64,000 nucleotides of DNA from Leptothoe kymatousa TAU-MAC 1615 (lineage in GTDB: Bacteria; Cyanobacteriota; Cyanobacteriia; Phormidesmidales; Phormidesmidaceae): contig NZ_JADOER010000004.1 in assembly GCF_018739865.1 (NCBI RefSeq), forward strand, positions 437,067 to 501,066, given 5' to 3'. Positions 37,147 to 46,790 of the stretch are shown in pieces (position 1 is the first letter of the stretch; every line of letters starts with the position of its first letter). A program made the translations under genes and the position numbers. Under the pieces are notes generated by a model, which ran no database searches, was not told the DNA's origin, and saw nothing but the letters and a program-made list of their open reading frames with translations.

Positions 37147-38455
37147 GCTCGTTGCGTTTAGGGTCGCCCAGCCTGTAGGGACCCTGGTTGAACTGTAGGG
37201 TGGCCTTAATCTGAGGGGGGACCTGGCTGGCTTTTGCCCATTGCTGTTCAATGCCTGCCAGTAGTCTATCCTGACGGGCACGTAGGGTTTCTAACCCCGA
37301 GCCATAGTTCACAATGGCAAACCAAACTAAATCTTTTTTTTCGGTGGGAAAGACTCCAGCTAAGGCGCTGACCACAGCTAAACTGCCGGTTTTAACCGAT
37401 GCATTTTGGGGGATGGTGCGGTCAATCAGGGTGCCGACATCGGTGCCAGATACTGGAAACAGATCAGCAAAATTCAGGTTTTGCGTCTGTAGTTTGGTTT
37501 GGATAGCCTGCATCAGCACAATCACGGCGCGGGCAGATAGCTGATTGTCTTCTCCTAGGCCAGAGCCATTAACCAGGCTGATTTCCCCCGGAGCCACCCC
37601 GGTTTGTTCTGCAATTTTGACCACATTGGCCGGTCCACCCGCCAATGTCGCTACCATCTCTGCCATGACATTGTTGCTATAAATATTCATGGCTTTCAGG
37701 ATGACCGCCAGGGGCAAGGATTTGTGGCGTACCAGCCAGCCCGATGCTTGGTCAATGGTGGGGCCCGCTGAGGCGAGCTGTACTTGGCCCTGGATTTTGA
37801 GCGTGGGTTTGGGGGTGCCAGGGGGGAGAGTGGCATATTGTTTGTCGACCTGCCAACCCCAGGTGGCCGAGTCCATGGCCTGTTTTAATAATTTGCCAGA
37901 CTCCAACGGGTCTGTGTTGAAATTCATCACAAACCGGTCCACAACAATTAGGCTGCCTGTGACCCGTTGAATGCCTAGCTGTTGCAGAGTATTGCCCAAG
38001 GCAATGCCCTCTTCCCATACAAACAGTGGGTCGTAGGCTCCCTTGATAATTAAATCTCCTTGCAGAACGCCATTGGCGATGGTGCCGCGCCAGCCGATAA
38101 AGGTCTCGAACTGATGGTTAATGCCGTAGGTTTCTAAGGCCGCTAGGGTGGTCGCAATTTTGGTTAATGAAGCTGCGGGTAAGCGACGGGACTCTTTGTG
38201 GCGGGCCACTGGGTAACGCCCTGCATCGATGGCCACGCTCTGTTGTTCGGTGGAAAAGCCCAGGCTCGCTAAATCGGCGATGTAACCGTTGAGAATGTTT
38301 TCAATGGCGGGGTCAGCCGCCAAGCGTTGCTGCAGCCAGGGAGAGTCCCAGGTAGGGCGAATATCCACAGTGGCAATGTTGACGCTTTTGATCGGTTGCC
38401 AGGGGCGAGGGCCAATGAGTGCAGAAATAAAGGCTAGGGATAGAAGCCAGGTCAC
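37115..38455 (-). CDS. dacB: D-alanyl-D-alanine carboxypeptidase/endopeptidase (PBP4, DacB)
   Basis: 446 residues with an N-terminal signal-like segment (MTWLLSLAFISALIG). It is a class C low-molecular-weight PBP that trims and cleaves peptidoglycan cross-links in the periplasm. Active-site motifs are SLTK (Ser96, Lys99), SNN in IYSNNVMAEM and KTGSLAV. The insertion between the first and second motif is shorter than in E. coli PBP4. The 3' end overlaps lptC by 32 bp. The gene faces the complex C assembly gene at 38631 on the other strand. Confidence 0.94.
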   Translation of the reverse strand: MTWLLSLAFISALIGPRPWQPIKSVNIATVDIRPTWDSPWLQQRLAADPAIENILNGYIADLASLGFSTEQQSVAIDAGRYPVARHKESRRLPAASLTKIATTLAALETYGINHQFETFIGWRGTIANGVLQGDLIIKGAYDPLFVWEEGIALGNTLQQLGIQRVTGSLIVVDRFVMNFNTDPLESGKLLKQAMDSATWGWQVDKQYATLPPGTPKPTLKIQGQVQLASAGPTIDQASGWLVRHKSLPLAVILKAMNIYSNNVMAEMVATLAGGPANVVKIAEQTGVAPGEISLVNGSGLGEDNQLSARAVIVLMQAIQTKLQTQNLNFADLFPVSGTDVGTLIDRTIPQNASVKTGSLAVVSALAGVFPTEKKDLVWFAIVNYGSGLETLRARQDRLLAGIEQQWAKASQVPPQIKATLQFNQGPYRLGDPKRNELIQPPTAQSQ

Positions 38456-38630
38456 AGCAGAGTCGAGTCGTGGGGTTTAATGGCTAACGATACACCAGGA
38501 ATTGTCCCAGGGGACCAGTTAATTAGCGGATTTTGAGTTGGTGATCATGGGGCAATGGTACGGTAAGCATGGCCCCCACATCGTTGAACGAATAGGCCCT
38601 TAAACCGGGGCGGCTCTTGGGAGAGAATGC

Positions 38631-39284
38631 ATGGCTAAAGCAGATGAAAATCAGTGGTTGAGACGGTTGCCTTTGATCGTGGGCACCGTGGGCGGTACGC
38701 TGCTTATGCTGAATCGTTTGCTAACGCCTGTGGTGACTGACTCCCAAGCGCGGGCAGATGTTGTCGGTGTGTTTCTCAGTGCGATTTTAATTTTGACTAC
38801 GTTGCTGTGGCGACAGATTCAGCCCATACCGCCAGAGGCCGTGGTGTTGGATGGCGAAGAGGGGTTTGAGCTGGCCGATGGGTTGGCGGATACTGTGGCG
38901 ACTGAACTGGCCTGGGCTTCCCATCTGTTATTGACCAATACGGTAACGCGTTCATTGGTGGCCTATTACGATGGTCAGGTGTTGATGCGGCGAGGGGTGT
39001 TGGGGCCAAATAAGGAGGTGACCGTTGGGCCTATTTTGGAGCGTGCCCTCACCCAAAAGAAGCCGGTTTATTTGGTGAGTTTGAAGCTTTACCCTGGCAA
39101 GGTGGAGTTTAATTATTTGCCCGAAAATACCCAGGGGGTTATTTGTCAGCCCATGGGGGAGAAAGGGGTATTGATTTTAGGGGCTAACGCTCCCCGTAGC
39201 TATACTAAGCAGGATGAAAACTGGGTGGAAGGCGTTGCTGACAAGGTGGGTGCCAGTTTGGATGCTGCAGTCGTTATCCCATAG
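38631..39284 (+). CDS. Cofactor assembly of complex C subunit B (CCB-type)
   Basis: 217 residues with two membrane segments (about 13-31 and 42-60) followed by a soluble domain. It matches the cyanobacterial/chloroplast CCB2/CCB4 group, which attaches heme c_i to cytochrome b6 of the b6f complex. Typical segments are VLDGEEGFELADGL and TRSLVAYYDGQVLMRRG. It is expressed away from its convergent neighbours, and the 45-bp repeat pair at 39280-39375 begins at its stop codon. Confidence 0.83.
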   Translation: MAKADENQWLRRLPLIVGTVGGTLLMLNRLLTPVVTDSQARADVVGVFLSAILILTTLLWRQIQPIPPEAVVLDGEEGFELADGLADTVATELAWASHLLLTNTVTRSLVAYYDGQVLMRRGVLGPNKEVTVGPILERALTQKKPVYLVSLKLYPGKVEFNYLPENTQGVICQPMGEKGVLILGANAPRSYTKQDENWVEGVADKVGASLDAAVVIP

Positions 39285-39375
39285 GGCTATGGGCGCTTTA
39301 TCTAAGTATCCTGGCCATTGAAAAGTTTGCCATAGGGCACTGGTCGCTTTGTCTAGTATCCTGGCTATTGAAAAA
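39280..39375 (+). repeat. Imperfect 45-bp direct duplication
   Basis: The copies start at 39280 and 39331, each beginning CATAGGGC and ending CTGGC(C/T)ATTGAAAA. They differ at about seven positions and one indel. Copy 1 starts over the stop codon of the assembly-factor gene, and copy 2 ends just before the YciI ribosome site. It looks like a local tandem duplication. Confidence 0.75.
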
Positions 39376-39394
39376 CAGACAGGGGGGAATCGCC

Positions 39395-39664
39395 ATGGCG
39401 AAGTTTGTAATGTGGGGTAGCTATTGCGAGGATGCGTTGGAAAAGCGCACCCCCTACCGTGCGGATCACCTGGCAGGACTTGAGGCGCAGAAAGAAAAAG
39501 GGTTGTTGTTGTCTTTGGGGCCGACGACGGATAACGCTAAGGTGTTTGGGACCTATGAAGCTGCCGATGAGGCCACGGTGCGCCAGTTGGTGGAAAATGA
39601 CCCCTATTGGCAAAATGGCATTTGGACCGAATATGAAGTGTATGGGTGGAACCAGGTGTTTTAG
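39395..39664 (+). CDS. YciI-family protein
   Basis: About 89 residues from ATG 39395, with AGGGGGG upstream; an ATG at 39368 would add nine residues before the ribosome site. Dimeric alpha/beta-barrel YciI fold: MAKFVMWGSYCEDALEKRTP, then RADHLAGLEAQKEKGLLLSL with the conserved His, and GPTTDN. The family is thought to bind small aromatic molecules. The function is unknown. Confidence 0.88.
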   Translation: MAKFVMWGSYCEDALEKRTPYRADHLAGLEAQKEKGLLLSLGPTTDNAKVFGTYEAADEATVRQLVENDPYWQNGIWTEYEVYGWNQVF

Positions 39665-39852
39665 TTAGGCCTCCAAAAGCTCCATGGCGATGGGCCAGCA
39701 TGGTGCAGGTTCCTTGTTTTTGAAAATTTTCCTTTGTGTAGGGGCGGATGTGTAGAGGTTGAGCTTTTTCAAATGTTTGAAGAGCGATCGCAAACTATGG
39801 TTCCTGCGTTAACCTGATCATTCATCAATTTTCAGGGACTATTCAGGGTGAT

Positions 39853-40884
39853 ATGTTTGACTATTATTGCTCTGCTCATTCTTCCCCCTCCCCCATGGCC
39901 ATTCCTTCTAGCTCATTGTCCCAGCGTGGTAGTCGTTATGAGCTATCGGTGGTTGTGCCAATTTTCAACGAATATGAGAGCATTCCGCTGCTGGTGGAAA
40001 AAATCACCAAAGTGGCCCAGTTCATGGGAGTCACCTACGAACTCATCTGCGTCGATGACGGTTCCTCCGATGGCTCAGCGGATTTGCTCAAAGACATTGC
40101 CCGGGAACGCCACGATTTACGGGTGATTTTGCTGCGGCGCAACTATGGCCAAACCCCCGCCATGGCAGCAGGGTTTAACTACTCCAGAGGCCGCGTGATC
40201 GTTACCCTGGACGGCGACTTACAAAACGAACCCGAGGACATTGCCACGGTTTACAACAAGCTCCATGAGGGGTTTGACCTGGTGAGCGGTTGGCGCAAAA
40301 ATCGCCAGGATAATGCGGTTACCCGGTTGTTGCCCTCCAAAATCGCCAACTGGCTAATTGCCAAAGTTACAGGGGTAAAGCTCCATGACTATGGCTGTTC
40401 TTTGAAAGCTTATAGTGCCGATGTGGTGAAGGATATGAACCTCTACGGTGAACTGCATCGGTTTTTGCCAGCGTTGGCCTATATCGAAGGTGCGCGCATT
40501 AGCGAAGTGCCCGTACGTCACCATGCGCGCCAGTTTGGCCAAAGCAAGTACGGATTAGGGCGCACCTTTCGAGTCGCCCTAGATTTGTTGACCATCTATT
40601 TCATGAAGACATTTCTGACTCGGCCGATGCATGTGTTTGGTCCCTTTGGGGCGATTTCAGTCATCAGCGGTGTGTTGTTGAGTTTGTATCTCGCCTTTGT
40701 GAAATTTATTCTCAACGCTGAAATTGGCAATCGCCCCCTGTTGTTATTGGCGGTGGTGTTGTTTATCTCAGGGATTCAGCTTTTAAGTGTGGGGCTCCTC
40801 GCTGAGCTGATGATGCGTACGTATCACGAGTCTCAAAAGCGCCCCATCTATCGGGTCAGAGAAGTGGTGGGCGGTAAGGTTTAA
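39853..40884 (+). CDS. Family 2 glycosyltransferase, GtrB/DPM1-like
   Basis: 343 residues. GT-A catalytic domain (about 33-240): VVVPIFNEYESIPLLVEK, CVDDGSSDGSADLL and VTLDGDLQNEPEDI with the DxD-type acidic motif. Two C-terminal membrane segments (about 265-290 and 297-325) fit the polyprenyl-phosphate glucosyltransferase group, which loads a sugar on undecaprenyl phosphate facing the cytoplasm. The acceptor sequence SKYGLGRTFRVA is typical. The N-terminal 20 residues may be untranslated if ATG 39892 is used. Its stop overlaps that of the DUF4346 gene by a few bases. Confidence 0.9.
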   Translation: MFDYYCSAHSSPSPMAIPSSSLSQRGSRYELSVVVPIFNEYESIPLLVEKITKVAQFMGVTYELICVDDGSSDGSADLLKDIARERHDLRVILLRRNYGQTPAMAAGFNYSRGRVIVTLDGDLQNEPEDIATVYNKLHEGFDLVSGWRKNRQDNAVTRLLPSKIANWLIAKVTGVKLHDYGCSLKAYSADVVKDMNLYGELHRFLPALAYIEGARISEVPVRHHARQFGQSKYGLGRTFRVALDLLTIYFMKTFLTRPMHVFGPFGAISVISGVLLSLYLAFVKFILNAEIGNRPLLLLAVVLFISGIQLLSVGLLAELMMRTYHESQKRPIYRVREVVGGKV

Positions 40885-41288
40885 TCCTGAATGTATTCGC
40901 CACCATTAATTAGGGCAATTTCCGCCCTGACAAACTCTCGCCCTAGGTAGGCGGCATGGTCCAGATAGCTAATGGGGCATGGGTTTTCTTTGTCTTCGAA
41001 GATTTTCATGCACAGTTCTTTGGCCGTGCGACCCTGGTAAATGCGAGTTTCTTGGCGGGGGGGGGCATTTTTCTTGGCGATTAAGGGTTTCCCTGTTTCT
41101 GGATCGCAGGCCACCCCTTTGTCGTTAATCACGTTGGTGAAATGCTTGGCGCAGATTAAGGCTTGCTCCGGATCGAGATAAATCAAGAAATAGCCGTTGG
41201 GGTCGAGTTCAATGAAGCGTTTGGACAGTTTATCGTCCAAGGCTTTCAGGGCAACGGTCGTGGGATGAATATTTGGGCGAGTGGTCAT
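40881..41288 (-). CDS. DUF4346-type protein
   Basis: 135 residues, no membrane segment. It contains LDPNGYFLIYLDPEQALICA and KHFTNVINDKG, which I recognise from cyanobacterial DUF4346 proteins, of unknown function. A cysteine-containing block CDPETGKPLIAK and NPCPISYLDHAAYLGREF follow. Stop codons of this gene and the GT2 gene overlap tail to tail. Confidence 0.75.
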   Translation of the reverse strand: MTTRPNIHPTTVALKALDDKLSKRFIELDPNGYFLIYLDPEQALICAKHFTNVINDKGVACDPETGKPLIAKKNAPPRQETRIYQGRTAKELCMKIFEDKENPCPISYLDHAAYLGREFVRAEIALINGGEYIQD

Positions 41289-41356
41289 GGTAGTAGCAAG
41301 CGGCCCAGGCGAGGCCAGAAAGTGAGCACATATTTTACCTTGGGATATCTATGATT

Positions 41357-42556
41357 TCACTTGCCTGGATCCTCAGCCACCAGTGGTTTGAGGGGTAAAT
41401 CGGCATTGATGGCGTTAATTTCTTGGTTTTCGACGGTGTTGATCCGGTCGATGTAGTTGTCCAGCACCTGGGCTAGGGCAGGATGGTAAAACTTGTGCAG
41501 GCTGTGGTTTGGGGCCGCTGGGAACCCTCGTCGTTTTTTGTGGCGGCCACCGGCACCGGGGTCAAATAGCTGAATGCCGTTGGCAATGGCCCAGTCGATG
41601 GGCTCGTAGTAGCAGGCGTTGAAGTGCAGGTGGTTATAGTCTTCGAAGGCTCCCCAGTAGCGGCCATACAGACGGTCGCCCTTGGTGAGGCAAAAGGACA
41701 TGCCCACGGGGTCGTTGCTGTCGTCGACATAGGCGGCAAAGACTACGGTGCGATCGCAATACCCCGGATGCAGCTGTTGAAAAAACTGACGAGTCAGATA
41801 CTTACTACCCCACCAGCCAAACTTATCGCAGGTGTCGCTATAAAAGTCGTATACCAGGTTGCACAGCTGGTCCGACAGCCCAGCGCCGGTGTGCACCTCA
41901 AAATGTAACCCGGCCTTGGTGACCGATTTGCGTTCACGCTTAATATTGCGTCGCTGGTTGGCATTAAACCGAGCCAGATAATCATCAAATGTGGCGTAGC
42001 CCTCATTCTTCCAAATGTAGCTATGGTGCAGCCATTTATGAAAACCCAAAGATTCCAGTAACCTGCGCCAGTCTGGATCGGCATACAAAAAATGGCAGCC
42101 AGAAATTTGATTTTGCAAACAAAATTGATCGATGGCCGATACCATCACCTGGGTCAGGGTGGCCTCATCTTCTCCATCCGCAATTAAAAATCGATACCCC
42201 TCTGCTGGGGTAAAGGGCGACATGCCAAGCAGTTTCGGATAATACTCAATCCCCAATTGCTCCGCTAGGTCGGCCCACTGGTGGTCAAACACAAACTCAC
42301 CCCGGCTGTGGCCTTTGAGGTAAAGCGGAGCGGCGGCCACTAGCCGATCTTTGCACCACACCGTTAAATGATTGGGCAACCAGCCTGTTTGGGCGCGAGT
42401 GCTACCAGACGTCTCCATCGAATTTAGCCAAAACCACTCAAAGAATGGAGTCTTGAGGGGTTTTGCCATGGCATCCCAATCGGCGATGGGTAGGTCCGCC
42501 ATGTGGTTGACCCAACGCAGTGAATAGTCGGTTAGTAACTCAGCAGTTATCCCCAT
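41357..42556 (-). CDS. GNAT-fold peptidoglycan-type acyltransferase (DUF482 group)
   Basis: 399 residues. The sequence resembles the DUF482 family annotated as GNAT N-acetyltransferase or peptidogalycan biosynthesis protein, related to FemAB aminoacyltransferases: HHSYIWKNEGYATFDDYLAR, FNANQRRNIKRERKSVTKAG, and FDPGAGGRHKKRRGF followed by SLHKFYHP. Two acetyltransferase-like folds in tandem are expected. The substrate is unknown. It is followed on the same strand by nothing closely linked; the RibD-like gene lies 18 bp upstream, suggesting co-transcription. Confidence 0.82.
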   Translation of the reverse strand: MGITAELLTDYSLRWVNHMADLPIADWDAMAKPLKTPFFEWFWLNSMETSGSTRAQTGWLPNHLTVWCKDRLVAAAPLYLKGHSRGEFVFDHQWADLAEQLGIEYYPKLLGMSPFTPAEGYRFLIADGEDEATLTQVMVSAIDQFCLQNQISGCHFLYADPDWRRLLESLGFHKWLHHSYIWKNEGYATFDDYLARFNANQRRNIKRERKSVTKAGLHFEVHTGAGLSDQLCNLVYDFYSDTCDKFGWWGSKYLTRQFFQQLHPGYCDRTVVFAAYVDDSNDPVGMSFCLTKGDRLYGRYWGAFEDYNHLHFNACYYEPIDWAIANGIQLFDPGAGGRHKKRRGFPAAPNHSLHKFYHPALAQVLDNYIDRINTVENQEINAINADLPLKPLVAEDPGK

Positions 42557-42574
42557 GGCTAGCCTATTGGTTCA

Positions 42575-43306
42575 CTACGGTAATGTAGCGCGTTGTCTAC
42601 GGTAATGCAGAAACACCTCATCGTCGATGGTTTTGTGCCCAACTAAGGTCAATCGCGGGGCGTCTTGCAGCGAAAACCCCGAACCATCGCAGGGGGTAGG
42701 CGCTGTTTGCCCGCCAATAATAAGTGGGCAAATGGTTAACCGCAGCTCATCGATCAGATCATGGGCCATCAGGTCGGCCACTAGCTGCCCGCCGCCCATA
42801 ATTAGCAGATGATGGATCCGTCGGGTTTTTAGCTCAGCAAAAATGGTGGGCCAATGGAAGCGCTCCTCGGTCCCCTGGTGGGGGGCAGTCCACACCCGTT
42901 CAAACTGCTGTTGCCCTTGCCATCCCTGACTCCCAGCTGCGGTTGTCAAAAGCCATCGCGGTACCGGTTGCCGAAAAAATGGAATGTCCGGCGGCAGCTG
43001 TCCGGAGGGTGAACAGACAATGTGAATCGGTTGGGGGGGCCGCTGTTGCCGGTGTCTTATGGCCAAAAGGGATGTATCTTTCACCAAGGCTGTGGTGCCA
43101 TAGGCCCGCAGTGTGGCGGCACCGAATAAGGTAGCATCGGCATCAGCCACCCAGGTTTCCAGGTGCCGTTTATCCGCTGCTGAAGGAAACCGAGCGGCTG
43201 TGCGATGGGCGTCGCTAATTTTGCCATCAGCGCTCATGGCTAGAATAGCGGTTGCAAAGGGCCGAGATTTGGCCTGGGAGCTAGCTAGGCAAGCGGGCGA
43301 TGGCAT
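42575..43306 (-). CDS. RibD C-terminal-type reductase
   Basis: 243 residues, a dihydrofolate-reductase-like fold as found in the reductase half of RibD: AILAMSADGKISDA at the start, VADADATLFGAATLRAYG, and LIMGGGQLVADLMAHDLIDE near the NADPH site. The deaminase half is absent, so this is a stand-alone reductase. Riboflavin synthesis or another pyrimidine-like reduction is possible. It is the first gene of a likely pair with the GNAT-like gene. Confidence 0.85.
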   Translation of the reverse strand: MPSPACLASSQAKSRPFATAILAMSADGKISDAHRTAARFPSAADKRHLETWVADADATLFGAATLRAYGTTALVKDTSLLAIRHRQQRPPQPIHIVCSPSGQLPPDIPFFRQPVPRWLLTTAAGSQGWQGQQQFERVWTAPHQGTEERFHWPTIFAELKTRRIHHLLIMGGGQLVADLMAHDLIDELRLTICPLIIGGQTAPTPCDGSGFSLQDAPRLTLVGHKTIDDEVFLHYRRQRATLP

Positions 43307-43725
43307 GTTCTGAAGTTAGTGTGAAATCCTGCTAAATATCTACTTCCATAGAATTAAATTACCTTTGGCAAGGCTTCATCTATGTAAGTGATGTTTCAAC
43401 TTTTGGTGGTGTGGCCGGTAGGTAGGTGAAACCAGTCGATAAACTAGTTGAGTGTTAATACCGGTATCAGTGATAACACAACGATCGGAACTACGGTCAT
43501 TGCTAAAGCGAACATCGGTAGATGGTGGTTTCCCCGTAGGGATAACATCGAAGGAGTGTGATTCAATTTCGATTGGTCTATTGTGTGGTCGAACCTATAG
43601 TCGGCCCTAGGATTCATTCGACGATATCAGCATCACTTTTGTTGGTATTGGCTGCCCTTTACATCCATTCAGTTTTCCGTTTCCTGTTGAAATTAACGAC
43701 AGTTTTCCTAAGTTGTTAGCGGTTT
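43307..43725. other. Divergent region between RibD-like and histidine kinase genes
   Basis: I see no gene or strong hairpin. Promoters of both flanking genes should be here. Confidence 0.4.
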
Positions 43726-45723
43726 ATGGCTAAGCGTCCCCTTTCATTTCGCCGGTTATTGATACTGCGTATCTTGCTGTTGAGTACACCGATCCTACTC
43801 ATCGGTCAGGCGATTACCCTACGCAAGGCCCGTAGCAGCTTGCTAGAAACGGCCCGGCAAAATTTAACCAGCAGTGCCATTAATAAGGCCACTGGGTTAC
43901 AGGAGAGCGTTCGGGCGGTGGAGTCCGAAATGCTACTTTTGGCCGACAGTCAGGCACTGAAGGTGGGAGACACCAATGCTGTGTCCGATGCCCTCAGTCG
44001 GTATTCTAAGGTGGCTTCCCACACGGTGGTGTGCCTGGAGCTAACGGAGGCAGAAACCGGAACGGTGATTTCCACCACCTGCAGCACCCCGCTATTGCCC
44101 ACCCCCCTACAACTACCGTGGCAGCAAGAGCCAACGGGCAATCCAGACTTTTATTTAGTGGACCTAGACAGTCCCCGGGAGGGTGGGTCAACCTTTACCC
44201 GAGATACCTACGAAGAGCCGGGGATGCGCCCGTCGCTGCTGGATTTGATTGTGGCCGCCCCGATTTACAATCCCGAGGGGGAGCTGCGCTATACCCTATC
44301 GGCCCAGCTCGGCTTTACCCAATTAGAAGACACCAACCCCCGATCCTTGGTGGGTAAAACGGTCATCATTGACCCCAATGGCATTGTGGTGACCCATCCC
44401 AATCCTGACCTGGTGGGTCTCTCAGCGGTGGACGATCTCCACGGTAGCGATCGCTTTGAGAGCATCATCAGCAGCATTCGGGTAGGCAATGCGGATACGC
44501 TGCACCTGTTTGGTTTATTAGAGGGGGGCGATGAGTGGTTGGCGGGGTATAGCGGTGCTGAGCTGCCTGTCTCCACATCCCAAACCCAAACCTGGAATGT
44601 GCTGGCGGTGACCCCCATTAATCAGGCGCTCCACGCCCTGGGTGAAATTCGATTTATTTTACTGCTGCTTACCCTGGGCCTATTGGCTGCCAATGCGTTG
44701 CTGGCGCTCTATGTGGCCCGTAGTTTGTCTTTACCGGTGGAACGCTTGATCCATTACACCCAGCAGGTGCAAGATCTATCGTCTGAGGTGAAAACGGCCC
44801 CCACCACCCACAATATTTGGGAATTGGACTATTTGGGCAAGGTGCTAGAGCGGATGCTGCGGCGTTTGGAAGGCGGCGCTCAGGAACTGCGCCAGGCTTG
44901 GGAAAATGCCCAAATGGCTAACCAGCTCAAGAATGAGTTTTTGGCCACCACCTCCCACGAGCTCCGCACTCCTTTGAACGCGATCCTTGGCTGTATTCGG
45001 CTAGTGCGCGATGGCTCCTGCGATGACCGTGAAGAGGAACTGGAATTTCTTGAGCGAGCCGATAATGCGGCCATTCACCTGCTGAAAATCATTAACGATA
45101 TTTTGGATATTGCCAAAATTGAGTCGGGTACGGTCAGTCTCGATTTAGAGACCGTTAATCTGGATAAGATCGTCCAAGATGTCTTGGATATGCAGGGGCT
45201 GCAGATTCAGCAAAAGGGCCTCACACTGCATCGCCCTGAGCATACCCAGGAAACCTGGGTGAAAGGTGATGCGGATAAGCTCAAGCAGGTGCTGCTGAAC
45301 ATTGTGTACAACGCCATTAAGTTCACCCACGAGGGCAGCATTACGGCCACGGTGGAGGTGGTCCAGGCTGGGGAAGAGACGGAGGAATCACCGCCGATAC
45401 CGGCACCGCGAGTCAGTGTGACCATTGCTGATACGGGCATTGGCATTGACCCTAAGGATCAAAAAAAGCTGTTCCATCCCTTTGTGATGGTGGATGGCAG
45501 CCGCACCCGCAGCTACGAGGGTACGGGGCTAGGACTGGCGATTTCCAAGAATTTTATGAAGCTGATGGAGGGCAATATTACCCTCTACAGTGCTGGAGAA
45601 GACCAGGGAACGTCCGTGACCTTGAGTTTGCCGCTGTTGGCCAATCCTGATGTGACCGGAGTGGATGCTGACAACGGGGATGGGGAAGTTCCGGTGTTGG
45701 TTTCCCAGCAGGCCGAAGGCTAG
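43726..45723 (+). CDS. Membrane sensor histidine kinase with periplasmic Cache-like domain
   Basis: 665 residues. A membrane segment at about 13-30, a large periplasmic region (about 35-300) that looks like a double Cache sensor (VGKTVIIDPNGIVVTHPNPD), a second membrane segment at about 307-330, and a HAMP-like stretch (ARSLSLPVERLIHYTQQVQD). DHp helix: TTSHELRTPLN with phospho-accepting His411. ATPase boxes: NIVYNAIKFT (N), ADTGIGIDPKDQ (G1), GTGLGLAISKNF (G2). No response regulator is adjacent, so it is an orphan kinase. Confidence 0.94.
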   Translation: MAKRPLSFRRLLILRILLLSTPILLIGQAITLRKARSSLLETARQNLTSSAINKATGLQESVRAVESEMLLLADSQALKVGDTNAVSDALSRYSKVASHTVVCLELTEAETGTVISTTCSTPLLPTPLQLPWQQEPTGNPDFYLVDLDSPREGGSTFTRDTYEEPGMRPSLLDLIVAAPIYNPEGELRYTLSAQLGFTQLEDTNPRSLVGKTVIIDPNGIVVTHPNPDLVGLSAVDDLHGSDRFESIISSIRVGNADTLHLFGLLEGGDEWLAGYSGAELPVSTSQTQTWNVLAVTPINQALHALGEIRFILLLLTLGLLAANALLALYVARSLSLPVERLIHYTQQVQDLSSEVKTAPTTHNIWELDYLGKVLERMLRRLEGGAQELRQAWENAQMANQLKNEFLATTSHELRTPLNAILGCIRLVRDGSCDDREEELEFLERADNAAIHLLKIINDILDIAKIESGTVSLDLETVNLDKIVQDVLDMQGLQIQQKGLTLHRPEHTQETWVKGDADKLKQVLLNIVYNAIKFTHEGSITATVEVVQAGEETEESPPIPAPRVSVTIADTGIGIDPKDQKKLFHPFVMVDGSRTRSYEGTGLGLAISKNFMKLMEGNITLYSAGEDQGTSVTLSLPLLANPDVTGVDADNGDGEVPVLVSQQAEG

Positions 45724-45740
45724 TGTAGCCGCTGCTGTCG

Positions 45741-46757
45741 TTATTGATTCAGGTCAATCCAGCTGCCTTGCTGCCCTAAGGATTGGGATAGTGCTTCTAA
45801 AACGGCCACCAGTTGGGTGCCCACATGGCCTGAGGAAATGGGGCAGGGCTGATTGGTGAGGGTGCTATTGACGAAGTGCTGACACATGGTGGCCAGGGGT
45901 TCTTGGTCGGGAACTGCCAGGGAAACGGTCTCTAGATTCTGGGGGTGAAACGTTTCTGGGGCGGGGTGACCCCGCTGGAGGGTGAGGGGGGAGCTGGCTT
46001 GCATTTCATCAAAGATCAGGCTGCCGCGATCGCACACCATCGAAACCTGTCGCTGCTTGTGGGTATTGGCCCAGGACACATGGATGGTGGCTTCAAATCC
46101 GCTGGCATAGTGCAGGCGACACCACACCACATCGGCTAAGGCCTGGGGCCGTTGCAACCATTGCAACCCATGGGCCTGCACCCGAGTGGGACTGTCCCCG
46201 AGCCAATGGTTAAAAATAGCAATGTCATGGATGGCTAGATCCCAGAGGGCATCCACATCATGGCGGACTGGTCCTAAATTCGTGCGAGAGGCATAGCCGT
46301 AGCGGGGCGTTGCTAGCTGGTCCAGATGATTTTTAGCCGTGATGACGGCGGGATGAAACAGATAGGTGTGGTCGATAAATAGCTGGCGATTTTGTTGCTG
46401 GGCCAGCTGACATAGTTTGCTAGACGTTGCCCCGGTGAGGGTGAGGGGTTTTTCGCACAGCACATGGAGCTGCCGTTCCAGGGCCGCCGTCACAATGGCC
46501 TCGTGGGTGGTGGCGGGGGTGGCCACGGCGATGGCCGTTAACCCGTCAAGGCTGAGGGCCTCTTGCCAATGGTCCAGCAGGGCAATGGATTGATCTAGGT
46601 TGAATTTTTCAGCGATGGCCGCTCGCTGCTGGGGCCGAGGATCGACAATGGCCCGCACCTGAATTTGAGGATGGGCCAAAAAATTGCGCAGCAGATGGGT
46701 GCCCCAGCGACCCACCCCCATGAGTGCCAGCTGAATTTGCTCGGTTTTTGGCTCCAT
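45741..46757 (-). CDS. Gfo/Idh/MocA-family oxidoreductase
   Basis: 338 residues, NAD(P)-dependent sugar dehydrogenase family. N-terminal Rossmann motif is GVGRWGTHLLRNFL, then the VATPATTHEAIV loop and CEKPLT with the conserved Lys. In the second domain, DLAIHDIAIFNHW carries the catalytic His. Substrate cannot be told from sequence; sugar-nucleotide modification is common. It lies directly upstream of nothing on its strand and is followed by the histidine kinase tail to tail. rnc is 33 bp upstream on the same strand. Confidence 0.92.
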   Translation of the reverse strand: MEPKTEQIQLALMGVGRWGTHLLRNFLAHPQIQVRAIVDPRPQQRAAIAEKFNLDQSIALLDHWQEALSLDGLTAIAVATPATTHEAIVTAALERQLHVLCEKPLTLTGATSSKLCQLAQQQNRQLFIDHTYLFHPAVITAKNHLDQLATPRYGYASRTNLGPVRHDVDALWDLAIHDIAIFNHWLGDSPTRVQAHGLQWLQRPQALADVVWCRLHYASGFEATIHVSWANTHKQRQVSMVCDRGSLIFDEMQASSPLTLQRGHPAPETFHPQNLETVSLAVPDQEPLATMCQHFVNSTLTNQPCPISSGHVGTQLVAVLEALSQSLGQQGSWIDLNQ

Positions 46758-46790
46758 CCTGTTTATTCCTCTAAGGCGTTTCCCCGCTGC

